The notes under the pieces: model-generated | Told to the model about the DNA's origin: nothing | The model's database searches: none | What the model saw: the letters and a program-made list of their open reading frames with translations, nothing else | Shown here: positions 29,967 through 37,021 of the stretch, in pieces | Position numbering within the stretch: the first letter of the stretch is position 1 | Layout: each line of letters begins with the position of its first letter | Translations under genes and position numbers: made by a program | Source of the DNA: a virus | IMG/VR virus record: IMGVR_UViG_3300025889_000366 | Span: 1 to 37,021 of that record | Length of the DNA: 37,021 nucleotides | Reading direction: 5' to 3' (one strand)

Positions 29967-31118
29967 TTACAGGGTGGTCGAGGTCTTCGTGCGGTGAACG
30001 AGGTACCAGACGGGGTTACCGGTCGAACCAGTGTTACCGGCGGCCAGACGCAGCGTGGCGAAGTAGATCTTCACGCCGACGGTGACGAGCTGGTTCAGCG
30101 GGTCGGACTTGTCCGGGGTATCGGTGATCACGATCTTCGGGGAGAGCGGATCATCACCGGTGAGGTGAGGAATACCGAACGCCTCGTTGCCGAAGAAGAA
30201 CGACGCAATGATGTCCTTGCTGACGGCAAGACCACCACCAGCGGCGCTAGCCTGGTAGACAAACTCATCGGCGGCGGTGGCAGAGCCGGTGCTGACGAAC
30301 GAGTTGGTCTGGGTGACGACGCGGCAGCCGTAGATGGAGCCAACCTCGCCCTTGTAGAAGGGTTGACCCTTGTTGCCGTAGTTCGAGGCATTGAGCCAGT
30401 CGCTGTCGCGCATCAGGTCGCGGGCCACACGAGGATCGGTGGCGAGGACGTAGCCACCATTGATCAGCGGAGCGCGGTTGCGCTTCAGCCGAGTCATGGA
30501 GTCGAGGACAGCCGAAGCGGTCATCGTGGCGTCAGCAGCGGACGTCGCGCTGTTCAACGCAGAGAAGGTCTGCGTGGTGAGCGTGGCGGGGTTGCCGTAC
30601 ACCTTGATACCACCGGAACCAGCGGCCGTGTTACAGGCGTCGCTGTTGTCGAAGGTGCCACCACCCTCGGCGGCGGAACCGATGGAGGAACCGCTGGCGG
30701 TGAGGTTGGAGCCGATCAGGGTGTTACGGATGACCGAGTCAACCCACAGAGCCATGTCCAGACCGGAGGTCTTGGTGGCCTGCTGGAGGGAGTTGAACAG
30801 ATCCGTAGCACGGAGGATGTCGGTGAGCCCGATGACCTGGCCGTACTGGGCGAGGGACTTGTCGAGCTTGTTGAGCGCCAGAGCGCGGTAGTTCGCAGAG
30901 CTGATCGCGGTGCCCTCAGACGCAATCGTCTGGACGCCCGAGATGCTGGGCGACCCGAAACGGAACATGGAGATGGCCTTGTTACCGTTGTTCTTGGGGA
31001 TCGGCGCCTTCATCGCGAACTGATCAAGGATCGTCTCCTGCTGGACGATGCTGAGCAGCTCTTTGCTGAAGTAGTTCTGGAACTGGTTGGTGAGCGTGGT
31101 TGAAGTGGTTACTGGCAT
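29967..31118 (-). CDS. major capsid protein, N4-gp56-like HK97 fold
   Basis: 383 residues. The N-terminus VTTSTTLTNQFQNYFSKELL, then KAPIPKNNGNKAISMFRFG and LAQYGQVIGLTDILRATDLF, follows the N4-gp56 capsid family. GGYVLATDPRVARDLMRDSD followed by WLNASNYG is the family's 'GyV...P.va.dLr.d..W' block, and GSIYGCRVVTQTNSF is the 'G.i.G.rvv.t.' strand of the HK97 fold. It is preceded by the scaffold gene and followed by a hairpin. No Shine-Dalgarno is evident despite the high output expected. Confidence 0.9.
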   Translation of the reverse strand: MPVTTSTTLTNQFQNYFSKELLSIVQQETILDQFAMKAPIPKNNGNKAISMFRFGSPSISGVQTIASEGTAISSANYRALALNKLDKSLAQYGQVIGLTDILRATDLFNSLQQATKTSGLDMALWVDSVIRNTLIGSNLTASGSSIGSAAEGGGTFDNSDACNTAAGSGGIKVYGNPATLTTQTFSALNSATSAADATMTASAVLDSMTRLKRNRAPLINGGYVLATDPRVARDLMRDSDWLNASNYGNKGQPFYKGEVGSIYGCRVVTQTNSFVSTGSATAADEFVYQASAAGGGLAVSKDIIASFFFGNEAFGIPHLTGDDPLSPKIVITDTPDKSDPLNQLVTVGVKIYFATLRLAAGNTGSTGNPVWYLVHRTKTSTTL

Positions 31119-31139
31119 AACAAGTTACGGTATGGTGCC

Positions 31140-32081
31140 TCAGTCTAGTGAGCGGTCGAATTCCCGCGACGCCTTCATCAGACGTTCCCGCTGCTCCTTG
31201 AGCGGGAGTTTGGCAAAGTCACTTTCCTCTGCCTTGAGCGGTCCGGCCGGCACACTCTTACCTATGGCTGTTTTCTTCTGGAGCTTGTCTAGCTGCTCCT
31301 TGAGCGCCTTGTTCTCCGATTCAATTGCCTGAGCCCGAGTCGCAGTATCTTGCAGTTTCACAAGTTCCACGGCGTGAGTCAGCCCGTCAGGGATGGTGGT
31401 CAGCACCTTGTAGTTGTTCAGAAGGCCAACGACCTTCTTGTACTGCTCGGAGTTCTGATCCTTCAGCCACGGTTCTTTATCGCTGAGACGCGAATATGCG
31501 TCTTCCCAAGCCTTCTGGAACTGTTGCTGCTGGAGTTTGACTTGGTGCTCACCGGCTGCCTTTCGAGCAGCGTCTGCCTTGGCTCTGGCGGCCTGGGCGA
31601 GTTCGCGATCCCCATCTGCATCGAACTCCTTTGCGGCCTGCTCATAGTCCTGGGCTGTGAATCCCTTATCGTCCCGGAATTGGTCGGTCTGACTGGTCTC
31701 GGCGGTCTGCCGGGACTTCTGCCATTCCTCACGTTCGCGGGCCAACGCCTCCTTCTGGGCCTTGATAGCCTCCTTCTCGGCGTTGATTTCCGACCAGGTC
31801 TTGGCCTTGCGAGCCTCCTCCTTGGCGAACTTGGACTCCTTCTTCTGCGATTCGGACTTGGGCTCCTGTTTCGGAGCTTCGGTCTCTTTCAAGGAACTTG
31901 CCTCTGGGGTTTCCTCGGTATTGCTGGACTCGGTGCTGGCGGAATCCTCCACAGGAGAACTCGCATCGGGGCTCTGCGCCTCGGGTTGAGGCTCAGGGGT
32001 TTCCCGATTGTCGATATCGACACCTGCATCGAAGTCCCTCGCCATCGAGAGCACTCCATCAGCGGTTAATGCTTCACTCAT
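31140..32081 (-). CDS. capsid scaffolding protein
   Basis: 313 residues. Residues 1-85 are acidic and disordered (Ser/Glu/Pro-rich). About 85-215 are Lys/Glu/Gln-rich helices (AINAEKEA-type coiled coil; AQAARAKADAARKAAGEHQV). ENKALKEQLDKLQKK near 265 is a coiled coil, and the basic C-terminus (LKEQRERLMKASREFDRSLD) would bind the capsid protein. Directly upstream of the major capsid gene, as usual. No protease motif is seen, so capsid assembly probably does not use an internal protease coded here. Confidence 0.85.
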   Translation of the reverse strand: MSEALTADGVLSMARDFDAGVDIDNRETPEPQPEAQSPDASSPVEDSASTESSNTEETPEASSLKETEAPKQEPKSESQKKESKFAKEEARKAKTWSEINAEKEAIKAQKEALAREREEWQKSRQTAETSQTDQFRDDKGFTAQDYEQAAKEFDADGDRELAQAARAKADAARKAAGEHQVKLQQQQFQKAWEDAYSRLSDKEPWLKDQNSEQYKKVVGLLNNYKVLTTIPDGLTHAVELVKLQDTATRAQAIESENKALKEQLDKLQKKTAIGKSVPAGPLKAEESDFAKLPLKEQRERLMKASREFDRSLD

Positions 32082-32137
32082 GTGCTATGTAACTCGTTAG
32101 CCAGACTGCACGCTCTGGCTACCGTATTTGTGATACC

Positions 32138-32461
32138 CTAAGTGATCGTATCCTGACCGGTATCATTGTCAGAATCCGAGATAGCTGATTCATCGGCCAT
32201 CATCTCGATGACCTTGACCAAGCTGGCCTGACCCATGGCAAAGCCTGCTGAGTATTGCAAATGGTTTTTGTCGACCAGCGCCGACGCATTCTGCATGAGG
32301 ACGGTATTGAGCAATGCGTCCCTGAACTTCTTGCCGGTCTCCGATTTGAAGAAGGCGGCCAATGCGACGGCGTCTGTCTTTTCCCATGGAAGCGGATTCA
32401 CCCAGCATTGATGCCGGCTGAATGTCCATGCTGCCTTGAGCTTTGAAATGAAACGGATCAT
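32138..32461 (-). CDS. small conserved-type protein before the scaffold
   Basis: 107 residues from MIRFISKLKAAWTFSRHQCW. The core ALAAFFKSETGKKFRDALLN followed by ASALVDKNHLQYSAGFAMGQ is helical and resembles small proteins often coded between portal and scaffold genes. The acidic tail DESAISDSDNDTGQDTIT is disordered. The start at 32461 follows the upstream stop by a few bases. The function is unknown. Confidence 0.65.
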   Translation of the reverse strand: MIRFISKLKAAWTFSRHQCWVNPLPWEKTDAVALAAFFKSETGKKFRDALLNTVLMQNASALVDKNHLQYSAGFAMGQASLVKVIEMMADESAISDSDNDTGQDTIT

Positions 32462-32466
32462 GCGAT

Positions 32467-32712
32467 TTACCAGGCTTTGCACGACCAATGCCTAGGCGTT
32501 GTCTTGTCGGTTGCGTTATCGCAGTTGTGCCTGGCTCTAAAGTTCTTACGGCGTTCCGGGTTGTCGCGCTTGATCTCCATGTTGGGATCACCAAATCGCA
32601 CCTTGATCACGGTGCCCTTGGGACTGCGGACGTAGACAGCACTCTTCTTCTTCTCGCCGGGCGTGTAGAACGGCTTGTTGAGAGTGACCTTCTTTCCTTG
32701 GTATTCGGCCAT
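32467..32712 (-). CDS. small conserved virion-region protein (DUF6321-like)
   Basis: 81 residues from MAEYQGKKVTLNKPFYTPGE. KKKSAVYVRSPKGTVIKVRF then GDPNMEIKRDNPERRKNFRA and RHNCDNATDKTTPRHWSCKAW match, from memory, a phage family (DUF6321) with the hallmark 'FGDPNM.IkrDnPeRRksFraRHnCd' and a second Cys near the end. The two Cys and two His could bind one metal. It sits in the head gene group; the role is unknown. Confidence 0.75.
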   Translation of the reverse strand: MAEYQGKKVTLNKPFYTPGEKKKSAVYVRSPKGTVIKVRFGDPNMEIKRDNPERRKNFRARHNCDNATDKTTPRHWSCKAW

Positions 32713-32713
32713 A

Positions 32714-32974
32714 TTAAAGAATGGATGCCTTTTCTTTCCTAAGCCTATTGAGCTTCTCCTGCACACTCTTGGCAGTATCTGAAGCCGGCTCGATCGAAAC
32801 GGAGACTGAAGATTTCGTATTCGTCTCCGCAGTACTCGCATTCACCGAGAGTATCGCGCTGTACTCGCCGCACCATTCTGCCGGAAGGACGGTAGGCCAT
32901 GAGCTTGGTCTCCCGCTCGGGGGATACCTTCTGCATGTGTTTTGGACGAAATACCGGCATTTGATGCACATCAT
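32714..32974 (-). CDS. small Cys-rich protein after the portal
   Basis: 86 residues. The first 40 residues, MMCIKCRYFVQNTCRRYPPS then WPTVLPAEWCGEY, match a short phage zinc-knuckle family with pattern CxxCxY...CRRyPP...WP.V....WCGE. Family members usually end soon after that block. Here about 45 further Ser/Thr-rich residues follow, which overlap another zinc-ribbon frame (32745-32900). The ATG overlaps the portal stop (TATGATG). Confidence 0.75.
   Translation of the reverse strand: MMCIKCRYFVQNTCRRYPPSGRPSSWPTVLPAEWCGEYSAILSVNASTAETNTKSSVSVSIEPASDTAKSVQEKLNRLRKEKASIL
32745..32900 (-). CDS. nested zinc-ribbon ORF in an alternative frame
   Basis: 51 residues from MAYRPSGRMVRRVQRDTLGE. Two CxxC pairs, CEYC (21-24) and CQEC (43-46), are separated by a beta-rich spacer DEYEIFSLRFDRAGFRY, an arrangement like a treble-clef or ribbon finger. 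GGGAG stands about 9 bases before the ATG. It lies wholly inside the 32714-32974 gene in a different frame. The regular Cys spacing argues for a real product. Confidence 0.5.
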   Translation of the reverse strand: MAYRPSGRMVRRVQRDTLGECEYCGDEYEIFSLRFDRAGFRYCQECAGEAQ

Positions 32975-34890
32975 ACGGGTAGGGCTGGCTGCTCAACGAC
33001 GGGTTGGGCCGTAGGCGGTGCTGGCTGAGGCGCCTGAATCTGCTGCTGCTGCTTCGGGTTGGGCAGCATGCCGGTGGATTCGAAGTAAGTCTGGATGTCC
33101 TTGCGGAGCTTGCGAGCCTCGTTGGTGGCCACCTGTTCGTAGCCCTGCAGCAGCGAATCCAGCCGCTGCATGATGGCGTTCATGGCCGGTGGCGGGAACT
33201 GCTGTCCCTGCTGCTGGGCGCCTTGCAGGTACTGCATGATGACGCCGATGCGGCCTGCGAAGTTCTGTCCGGGCTTGGCCGGCACAGGAATGCCAACGAG
33301 CAGCGTCGGGATGAGCTTGGCTTCGTCCTCGAGTTCGTCCTGAGCTTTCTGTCCGGGGTCCCGAAGGAGCCGCTTCACCAGAGTCGGGTCGTCCAGCTCC
33401 ATGATCGATTTATCCAGTTCGACCTGATCCACCCACGGGCTCTGCGCGAAGAGCTGCTTGCGTGCGATCGCCTGATTGACCATGGCCTGACGACTGACCA
33501 TGTCCATGCCTCCCTTGGGCTCGAGTTCATACTGGTCATGAAGGGCCACAGGATCGGCTGAGAGCGAATCTTCTGCGAACCGGTACTGGAGGCTCTGCTT
33601 GTCGTATTGGATGTAGAGGCTCCATGCCTGGCGATAGAGCTTGCCAAGCGACATGCGGAAGAGTCGGGCACGAAGATCGCCAGACTGCATGGCCTGGGCA
33701 TTGATCGACTTGATCTCGGTGGCAGTGCGGCGGGAACTCTGGCCTTCCACCATCGAGTTGATGCCGTAGTCCGGCGTGCCGATGCGTTGCTCGGCGATGG
33801 CCCGCGTGTTGTTCATCTCGACGTCGAACGAGATGGGCGGCTGGGGCATGGTGACCGGCGCGACACCGTAGGGTAGGATCTGGCCGGGCTGAAAACGCAG
33901 GTTGATGCTGTTGGGCAGCTCACGCTCGGCGCGGAACAGCGGCCGGTTGTAGAGCGTCATGGCATCATGCTTGTGATTCCACATCGAGGTCATCGACAGC
34001 TCGAACGGAGCCAGGATCTCGCAGATGCCGCGGGGCGAAAACCAACCCTTGTCCTTGATTTCGTAGGGGAAGTCGATGAAGGGAAGCTGCCCATGGTCGT
34101 AGGGAAGTTCCATAGGCTCACGCAGGTCGATCGACTTGTCTGCGGGGGAATAAGTGTAGATTTCCCACTTTCCGGCCTCGGTCTTACGGTAGACCTCCCA
34201 GACAATGATCATGTCCGGGTTGTTGGTGTAGGTGATGCCTTCCCGGAGGTTCTTGACGTCGGACTCGACGTTGGTGCCGGGGATGTTGTCCTCCTGCGGG
34301 TTGCCACGGATCTTGTCGATGGTGGCCTTGTCGGATTTCCAGCCCATCTGACGCGCCATACGCTTATAGGCGGCCACGCTCATGGGCATGACCTGAACAG
34401 CCCAGTCCGCGTCCTGCAGATCGACGGTGTAGGCGGGGACGAGGAAGTAGAGAGGGTCGATGGCGTCGAATCCGACCTTCTTGTCGCCCGGGTTCCAGAA
34501 GCATTTGATGACCGCCCGACCCGACATGAGGGTGTAATCGACCCAGGACAGGATCTCCTCCTGGAAGTTGGTCTTCTCGCGGATCTTATAGTTGAACCAG
34601 TCCTCGGCGACCTTGGTGTAGGCGTTGAGCTGCTGGCGCATGGGGACAAAGCTGGCCACCACGTCCATGCCGAGTGCCTGCTGGAGGAACAGCGGCTTGA
34701 GCTTCTCGATCTGGGTATCGATGAGCGGCCAGTGCATGTCGGATGCCTTGAGCCACGGCTTGTTCTGACGACGCAGGCCGTGATGCCGCAGCTCGTACCA
34801 GCGAGACTGGCGCAGTTCCCAAGGTTGCCTCTGATCGACGGCATCCTCGATCTGACCGTGCAATCCATTCCGCTGACTGGTGTTCATCAT
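32971..34890 (-). CDS. portal protein
   Basis: 639 residues from ATG 34890; a TTG at 34899 in frame is possible. RWYELRHHGLRRQNKPWLKA leads into a helical N-terminus. Then FNYKIREKTNFQEEILSWVD, DAIDPLYFLVPAYTVDLQDA, DMIIVWEVYRKTEAGKWEIY and PFIDFPYEIKDKGWFSPRGI follow. It continues with RIGTPDYGINSMVEGQSSRR and a Gln/Pro-rich C-terminal tail. This is the layout of large podovirus portals with a stem and barrel. It forms the dodecameric DNA entry ring, docks TerL and later carries the adaptor. Just downstream of the TerL gene. Confidence 0.88.
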   Translation of the reverse strand: MMNTSQRNGLHGQIEDAVDQRQPWELRQSRWYELRHHGLRRQNKPWLKASDMHWPLIDTQIEKLKPLFLQQALGMDVVASFVPMRQQLNAYTKVAEDWFNYKIREKTNFQEEILSWVDYTLMSGRAVIKCFWNPGDKKVGFDAIDPLYFLVPAYTVDLQDADWAVQVMPMSVAAYKRMARQMGWKSDKATIDKIRGNPQEDNIPGTNVESDVKNLREGITYTNNPDMIIVWEVYRKTEAGKWEIYTYSPADKSIDLREPMELPYDHGQLPFIDFPYEIKDKGWFSPRGICEILAPFELSMTSMWNHKHDAMTLYNRPLFRAERELPNSINLRFQPGQILPYGVAPVTMPQPPISFDVEMNNTRAIAEQRIGTPDYGINSMVEGQSSRRTATEIKSINAQAMQSGDLRARLFRMSLGKLYRQAWSLYIQYDKQSLQYRFAEDSLSADPVALHDQYELEPKGGMDMVSRQAMVNQAIARKQLFAQSPWVDQVELDKSIMELDDPTLVKRLLRDPGQKAQDELEDEAKLIPTLLVGIPVPAKPGQNFAGRIGVIMQYLQGAQQQGQQFPPPAMNAIMQRLDSLLQGYEQVATNEARKLRKDIQTYFESTGMLPNPKQQQQIQAPQPAPPTAQPVVEQPALPV

Positions 34891-34902
34891 ATGTGTCAAT
34901 GC

Positions 34903-36384
34903 TTATCCGCCGACCTCACAACCTACAAGCGCACCCTCATCGCCGCCTTCCAGAGGGCCAATTTCATCCTCCATGCGTTCCAGGAGGCTACGACCGTCTT
35001 CGCCGAGTGCTTTCATGTACTCGTCCATGCGTTTACCGCCTCCGCCGCAGAACGCCAGCACCATGGCGTCGGCCCGGTCCGGTGACGCGATGCCTCTGGC
35101 CCGCAGTTCATCCTTGGATTCAAGCGCCAATTTGCCTTTTCCGTTGGTCCGGACCTTCCGGGTGATGAATTGGTTGATCAGGATGTCGTCATTGCCTGCC
35201 GGACCAAGATTGATCTCGTTCTTCTCAACGGATCGTCCGAATTCAATCCACATCTCGGCTCCCCGGGACACAAACTGGTCATCTCGGATGGCTTTTTCAC
35301 CGAAATTGACCCGGCGCACGTCCCAACCCTCCTGTTTGAGTGCGTCGCACATGACAACACCCATTCCACCGACATCTGCGTAGATATCCTCGGACTTCAG
35401 GCCCCATTTCCGGAACTGATAGATGAATTTCCCAATGGAATTCATGGTATCGCGATCTTTCCAGGAGATCAGACCCTTCACGGTGTTGCCCTGGCGCACG
35501 CAGAGCACGCTTTCATCACCACCAGCGGAAAAATCGCATCCTGCGGTGAGCCGATGCGCCTTCTCGTTGCTCTCAGGAGGCTGAGAAACTGATCTCTGCC
35601 AGTCCGCAGTCCGCACAGCGGTGAGCGAACCGTCGTCCTCCATGAACTCCGCATAGATCATGGACCGCACCAGCGGATGATTCTCGCCCCAACGCTGAAA
35701 CTGCTCGTCGATCCAGTCCTTCTTGATGTGCGGACAGTCGAATGCGGTGACTGTGAAGGTCTTCCAGCGGCCATCGTTGCGCCGGAACACCTCGTAGAAG
35801 TAACCGCCGGCACCTCCCGGGCTGGACATCATCAGAACCCGGCTGGGCTGACAGCGTTCCATCGACTGGAAGATGCCGTCGGGCACCGCCTTGGCCTCAT
35901 CGATGATGTAGAGCAGGTTGTTGGATGGTCCTTGGCAGTGCCAGCCTTCGGCCTTCTCCGGGTTTGACGCCGAGAATCCGATGCATCGGCTTTCCTCGCC
36001 CGGTTTGCAGCCTGCCCGCAGGTAGGTGATCTCGCCATCGATGACCTTGAACCCGGAATCAGGTCCGCCAAGGCCATTGGTGTACCGCTTGATGTACGGC
36101 CAGAGGGCGTCAGCCACCTGACGATAGACGCCGGCGGTGCAGACGCAGAGTGCGCCTTTGAACATGACCAAGTGCCACACCACGGCGGCTGCTGCGACGA
36201 TGCTGGTCTTGCCGGAGCCGTTGGCGGCCTTGAGCGCCACCCTGGAATGCTTGGCGCACAGGGCGTCGAGCACGTTCTCCTGCCATGGATACACCTCGAG
36301 GCCCAGCATGAGCTTCGGGAAGTTCCGCAATTCGCTCGCCTCTTCGATGAGCTTCTTGCGTTTCCATGCCGGCATCTTGCTCAT
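34903..36384 (-). CDS. terL: terminase large subunit
   Basis: 493 residues. ATPase domain: YPWQENVLDAL (adenine-binding Q region), Walker A AANGSGKTS (53-61), Walker B LLYIIDEAK (157-165) and coupling motif SSPGG (187-191). Nuclease domain: GCDFSAGGDES (282-292) with the first Asp, and a C-terminal SPDRADAMVLAF with the last Asp. All key residues are present. It cuts concatemers and pumps DNA into the prohead. The start overlaps the previous stop (ATGA). Confidence 0.95.
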   Translation of the reverse strand: MSKMPAWKRKKLIEEASELRNFPKLMLGLEVYPWQENVLDALCAKHSRVALKAANGSGKTSIVAAAAVVWHLVMFKGALCVCTAGVYRQVADALWPYIKRYTNGLGGPDSGFKVIDGEITYLRAGCKPGEESRCIGFSASNPEKAEGWHCQGPSNNLLYIIDEAKAVPDGIFQSMERCQPSRVLMMSSPGGAGGYFYEVFRRNDGRWKTFTVTAFDCPHIKKDWIDEQFQRWGENHPLVRSMIYAEFMEDDGSLTAVRTADWQRSVSQPPESNEKAHRLTAGCDFSAGGDESVLCVRQGNTVKGLISWKDRDTMNSIGKFIYQFRKWGLKSEDIYADVGGMGVVMCDALKQEGWDVRRVNFGEKAIRDDQFVSRGAEMWIEFGRSVEKNEINLGPAGNDDILINQFITRKVRTNGKGKLALESKDELRARGIASPDRADAMVLAFCGGGGKRMDEYMKALGEDGRSLLERMEDEIGPLEGGDEGALVGCEVGG

Positions 36385-36557
36385 GCGACCGGCTCAAACT
36401 TCGCCAGGAACTCCTTGTACCTGCGAACGCACACCTTGCCTTTGCGCTCGTAGATGACGACTCGTTCCTTCATCTCACCGACCCGGAACTCGGCATTGTC
36501 ATTGAACAGCTCGACCGTCTTGCTCGGGCTGGACTTGATCCTCCATTTGGTACTCAT
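36381..36557 (-). CDS. small basic protein before TerL
   Basis: 58 residues (MSTKWRIKSSPSKTVELFND...). Beta-type segments AEFRVGEMKERVVIYERKGK and VCVRRYKEFLAKFEPVA give a compact fold with a basic face. The start shares bases with the upstream stop (TGATG) and the stop overlaps TerL's ATG, so the order is fixed by coupling. It may be a packaging accessory; no family is recognised. Confidence 0.65.
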   Translation of the reverse strand: MSTKWRIKSSPSKTVELFNDNAEFRVGEMKERVVIYERKGKVCVRRYKEFLAKFEPVA

Positions 36558-36796
36558 CAGTTGTTCCTCGAGATCCTCTTGTCCTGCACCTTGTCGATCA
36601 GATCACTGAGTACATCGACGAACCGTTGCAGGTCTTCCTTGCCGGCCAGTGCCCAGCGTTCAGTACGCAGCACCACATCCGGACCATCGCCGTGATCGAT
36701 GATCTCGATCTCCAGCGTGTTGTGTTCCTCCTCGGTGTCAGCCCCTGCATCCATAGGCTGGATGAACGTGGCATTCATGGAATAGATCTCACTCAT
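36557..36796 (-). CDS. small acidic hypothetical protein
   Basis: 79 residues from MSEIYSMNATFIQPMDAGAD. The longer frame upstream is a shadow. HNTLEIEIIDHGDGPDVVLR forms likely strands and EDLQRFVDVLSDLIDKVQDK is a helix. The gene overlaps its neighbours by a few bases at both ends. The function is unknown. Confidence 0.65.
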   Translation of the reverse strand: MSEIYSMNATFIQPMDAGADTEEEHNTLEIEIIDHGDGPDVVLRTERWALAGKEDLQRFVDVLSDLIDKVQDKRISRNN

Positions 36797-37021
36797 GGAT
36801 GGATTTGTAATCGCTGAACCAGCGTCTGACGAAAGCCTCGTTGTTGGAGCGGGCCACCAGGAACCTGGCCTCCTCACATAGCCGCTTGTAGATGACCTCA
36901 CGCATCTTCATCTGCTGCAGCCTGTCCTCCAGCTCCTCTATCCGTTGTTCCTGTCCCTCTCGACGATCAGATCCTGACGCAGACGCAGATTCTCCCGGAC
37001 CAGATGCGTGATGACGCGGTC
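36789..37021 (-). CDS. small helical protein, C-terminal part (open at right edge)
   Basis: The frame enters from the right edge without a stop and ends at 36789, overlapping the next start. The distal 40 residues (MKMREVIYKRLCEEARFLVA, then RRWFSDYKSIHE; ATG at 36911) look like a real helical protein. QRIEELEDRLQQ before that extends a coiled coil. If base 1 follows base 37021, the frame continues from the GTG at 76. A start within the window at 36911 is the alternative. Confidence 0.45.
   Translation of the reverse strand, partial: PRHHASGPGESASASGSDRREGQEQRIEELEDRLQQMKMREVIYKRLCEEARFLVARSNNEAFVRRWFSDYKSIHE
36938..37021 (-). CDS. C-terminal end of a short helical ORF at the right edge
   Basis: A second frame open at the edge reads DRVITHLVRENLRLRQDLIV then ERDRNNG and a TAG stop. 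It is a leucine- and charge-rich helix. If the map is circular it begins with ATG at bases 12-10 (MSVGDRV...) and would be a 31-residue peptide overlapping the larger frame. Evidence is limited to helix character. Confidence 0.3.
   Translation of the reverse strand, partial: DRVITHLVRENLRLRQDLIVERDRNNG

Noticed and set aside
29994-31103. 369-residue plus-strand open frame
   Set aside because: Exact antisense shadow of the major capsid gene, rich in Gly/Val/Arg, no motif and no ribosome site.
33967-35085. 372-residue plus-strand open frame
   Set aside because: It lies fully antisense to the portal and TerL genes, whose motifs are intact, and its composition (Val/Asp/Leu-rich repeats) is that of a complement shadow.
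1-37021. CRISPR array
   Set aside because: No regularly spaced repeats of suitable length were seen on reading; the repeats present are short palindromes or fibre-coding repeats.

Overview
The window looks like the genome of a short-tailed (podovirus-type) double-stranded DNA phage of about 37 kb, probably complete or nearly so. It carries a small-terminase candidate, large terminase, portal, scaffold, an N4-gp56-like major capsid protein, a stubby-tail adaptor and tube pair, two fibre systems, internal/ejection proteins, a lysis group and a replication/recombination module. No integrase, CI-like repressor, DNA polymerase, tRNA or CRISPR array was seen. GC content is moderate to high. A spanin-like lipoprotein gene and a parS-like site resembling the pseudomonad type point to a Gram-negative host; this is inference.

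Almost everything is read leftward (minus strand). Reading leftward from the centre: the early/middle module (13707 to about 7117) has an HTH regulator, RecT-like annealing protein, RecE-like exonuclease, a small possible ssDNA-binding protein, DEAD/DEAH helicase, RuvC-like resolvase and a primase-helicase. The only rightward genes are a run of very small overlapping genes (3975-5874, with its own promoter and terminator) and a coiled-coil gene (6639-7265). Between these two groups lies a 760-base non-coding stretch with palindromes, a C-rich G-poor section and a set of hairpins, which is a replication-origin candidate.

At the left, a TerS candidate (3923-3423) is followed by a leftward chain of a cytosine methyltransferase with a second overlapping reading frame, several small genes, a metallophosphoesterase and an HTH protein. 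Joining base 1 to base 37021 keeps two minus-strand frames open, and the chain then runs on into the TerL, portal, scaffold, capsid, fibre, lysis, tail and ejection genes (36384 down to 13753). The best reading is a circular map, cut arbitrarily, with TerS upstream of TerL in one long packaging/structural transcript.

The most notable signals are: a perfect 16-bp palindrome identical to a chromosomal-type parS site, with no parB gene in the window; a long same-strand double-coded methyltransferase locus; an identical promoter/operator arrangement in front of two leftward operons; AACCTAC leaders that replace Shine-Dalgarno sites in the replication module; a zinc-ribbon ORF nested out of frame in another Cys-rich gene; and a multi-hairpin element before the 6639 gene.
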